This document shows positions 61,955-64,000 of a stretch of 64,000 bases of DNA, in pieces. The notes below the pieces were generated by a model. That model was not told where the DNA came from and searched no databases. It saw only the letters and a program-made list of their open reading frames with translations. Source of the DNA: Trematomus loennbergii (taxonomy: Eukaryota; Chordata; Actinopteri; Perciformes; Nototheniidae); the NCBI GenBank assembly GCA_012861695.1, contig JAAOOA010000006.1:28687811-28751810 (forward strand), written 5' to 3'. The translations under genes and the position numbers were made by a program. Every line of letters starts with the position of its first letter. The stretch's first letter is position 1.

Positions 61955-64000
61955 CTGAAAGCACACACATAGAAGAAGTATAGTCAAAGATTGTTGATTT
62001 AAGAATAACAATCAGTTACATCATGCTCGTTACATTAGCTATCTTATCTCGTAATTTAGGGGAAACGTTTGCATTCATTTATACAACATTGCATAATACT
62101 TTAACCAAATGTTAAACACAAAGACACAATTTCAAATGTTACTGAATAAAACAAGACTAATATAAAATGACCACAATTTTGCAAATAACTAAAGAAAATT
62201 AGACCAAAATAAATTCCATGTTCCAAAATAAACCGCTTTTCTGTTGCATTCATGATTAAACATGGAAGCAGTTTCTAAATGAGTATTAAGTCTCTTGTTT
62301 TGTAACGACAACTACACATTCATTGTTTCAAAAGGAGAAGCCTTTGGGACTGAGCAAGCAATAAAGAAGTACTCTGCAGTCTAATAATCGCATATGAGCA
62401 ACCAAACATACGTATAGGAAGTGTTTAGTTAGAATATAAGTTAACCTTTCAAATTCAATTACAGTGCCACAGGTCAAACATACAAATATCATTATCTTGG
62501 CAAATCCAAATCCTATTTCTGGGAAGCAATTACATAAAACATGGAACATAGTAATAAACCATCTCCAAACACAACAGAGTGCATTCTATGAATACGGTTT
62601 CCTTTATAATTGGTGAATCCGTTTTTTATGGCCAACAGACTCTAATCGTCTGGGATTCACACACATGGCAGGTATGATGGCTGGAGGCGGGGTAAATACT
62701 TAGAACAAGCCGACATGTGAGAAATGTCATCAAAACACAAATCGTTTTTTTTTTCAAGAATATTTGAGTGCAATTTTGCGATAAAAACAGCCCCAAGGCC
62801 AAATCAGGCCTGAGTGGCTCCTCCCCCTGTCCCACACACATCCACAGACTGAAGCCTGATTTAGATCTCATTACAGATCTGTTCAGTGGGTTGTGTCATC
62901 GCGCTGCTGCAGACTCCTACTGTAGCAGGAAGCACCATAGGGGAGGCTTACATTCATTTGCTATGGTTTATAGTTCTGTCAGTGAATTGATGTTTTCACA
63001 AGAAAGCTTCGCATCCGTGAAAGATATGTTAACAAACTTAACAGTTGCGTGGTTGAGATCAAAACGAACATTTAGTCCAAACATAGGTGTGGTCCAAACA
63101 AGGTGGACCAAGGGAGCCCAACCTAACACTAAACCCAACCCTAACCCCTTCTCATCTGGGTGAATAAAGCATTTAGATGAATTATGTGAGATAAGTGATA
63201 AACTGAGGAAGGGGATAAAATGGGAATTCATTTTCAAAGTATCGGAATGGAACAACTCCTAAACACTTGAAATGTTGCGTTGCAGTGCAGAAAGAACCAA
63301 TCTCCGTATATTAGAGAGACTTTTGAAGAAGATCTTCCCATTTAAAGGACAGCCAACTTCTACGCATGTTCACTAAGTTGCTGCTGACTGATTTGTGATA
63401 AAGCCTTCATCCACCTTCCAAGAAACCACCAGCGCCTCACATGGAGGGATGTTGTGCTTTTTTTGTTGCTGCCTTTTTTAAGGGCCAACATATTAGTAAG
63501 GAGCAGATGGGTTGATGAGATGTTCTCTCCCCTGGAGCCCCTGGGCTGGGCTGCTCGTGGAGTCTGCTCTAATTGAACATCCAGGGGATACCAGCACTTT
63601 GTCCTCCTGAGGCCTGGCTCATCATTAAGCAGCGGAGCATTGATTTGTGTCCATCTGAAGGTTTTGAATGACACAGTGGTGCGTCTGGAAGCAGGTAAAC
63701 ACCTCTGTGAGGTGTTGTGTAGTCTCACTGGGCTCTAATGTCAACTCATTAAGACTGGCCTACATGTCCTGCATGAAGATGATGAATCTTCCAATTTGCT
63801 TTTTGCTTTTTCTTTTTGTGAATGTGATGTTTCCATTGGATGGATCTCCACATATTAACACTACTTTTATGATTTTTAAAGCCTAATGGTAGGCTTTAAA
63901 AAAAGCCATCACTGTTGAATGGTTCCGCGTCTCCAGCGCTAAGCTAAAGACGGCTGTTATGTTGTTGCTTTTTGACATATTTGATGTGGTAGAACAAAAC
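61955..64000 (-). other. itfg1 intron, nothing recognised
   Basis: No further itfg1 exon. A short CCCAACCCTAACCCC stretch at 63133 is only two to three telomere-like units. No transposon ends. Confidence 0.5.

Noticed and set aside
63133..63149. CCCAACCCTAACCCC as interstitial telomere
   Set aside because: Only two to three imperfect units.
62768..63163. 131-codon plus-strand frame near the right edge
   Set aside because: No motif, composition like the surrounding intron, antisense to itfg1.

Overview
The window is vertebrate, almost certainly teleost fish, nuclear DNA. Genes are split into short exons with GT/AG introns. The introns and intergenic DNA are full of fish-type DNA transposons (hAT, piggyBac-like, Harbinger-like), LINE 3' ends, tRNA-derived SINEs and long (AC)n, (GA)n and (AT)n microsatellites. 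There is no sign of bacterial gene organisation, CRISPR or rRNA.

Three genes are recognisable, all on the minus strand and all transcribed leftwards: dnaja2 (type-I Hsp40 co-chaperone, 9 coding exons, stop at 10835, ATG at 23363), neto2 (CUB/LDLa transmembrane auxiliary subunit of kainate receptors, 10 coding exons, stop at 36448, ATG at 59035) and the last coding exon of itfg1 (61895-61954, with its 3'UTR to the left). DNAJA2-NETO2-ITFG1 in one orientation is also the human 16q order as I know it, so this is a conserved synteny block. A possible first exon of an unidentified secreted or membrane protein lies at 1938-1998 (-).

Layout. 1-2.2 kb: microsatellites and the signal-peptide exon. 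2.3-9 kb: nested transposons, with a 1.4 kb TTAA-flanked element and a 4.1 kb hAT that has been split by a 1.7 kb palindromic element. 9.9-23.5 kb: dnaja2, with introns holding several hAT and MITE copies. 23.5-35.3 kb: intergenic transposon mosaic, including a 6.3 kb hAT with perfect 8-bp target duplications that holds two further elements, then a LINE remnant wrapped around a decayed copy of the neto2 terminal exon. 36.4-59.3 kb: neto2 with long introns. 60.9-64 kb: 3' end of itfg1.

Main points. (i) All splice phases of dnaja2 and neto2 are consistent only if five single bases are added back in or beside mononucleotide runs; this looks like sequencing or assembly indels, not gene decay. (ii) neto2 carries a roughly 85-residue Gly/Met-rich insertion just before its conserved C-terminus. 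(iii) That same terminal-exon end has been duplicated downstream between two LINE fragments. (iv) One repeat copy inside dnaja2 supplies the empty site that proves insertion of a MITE in its sister copy. I did not find a convincing new multi-gene system; the novelty is in the neto2 tail and its duplicate and in the transposon architecture.
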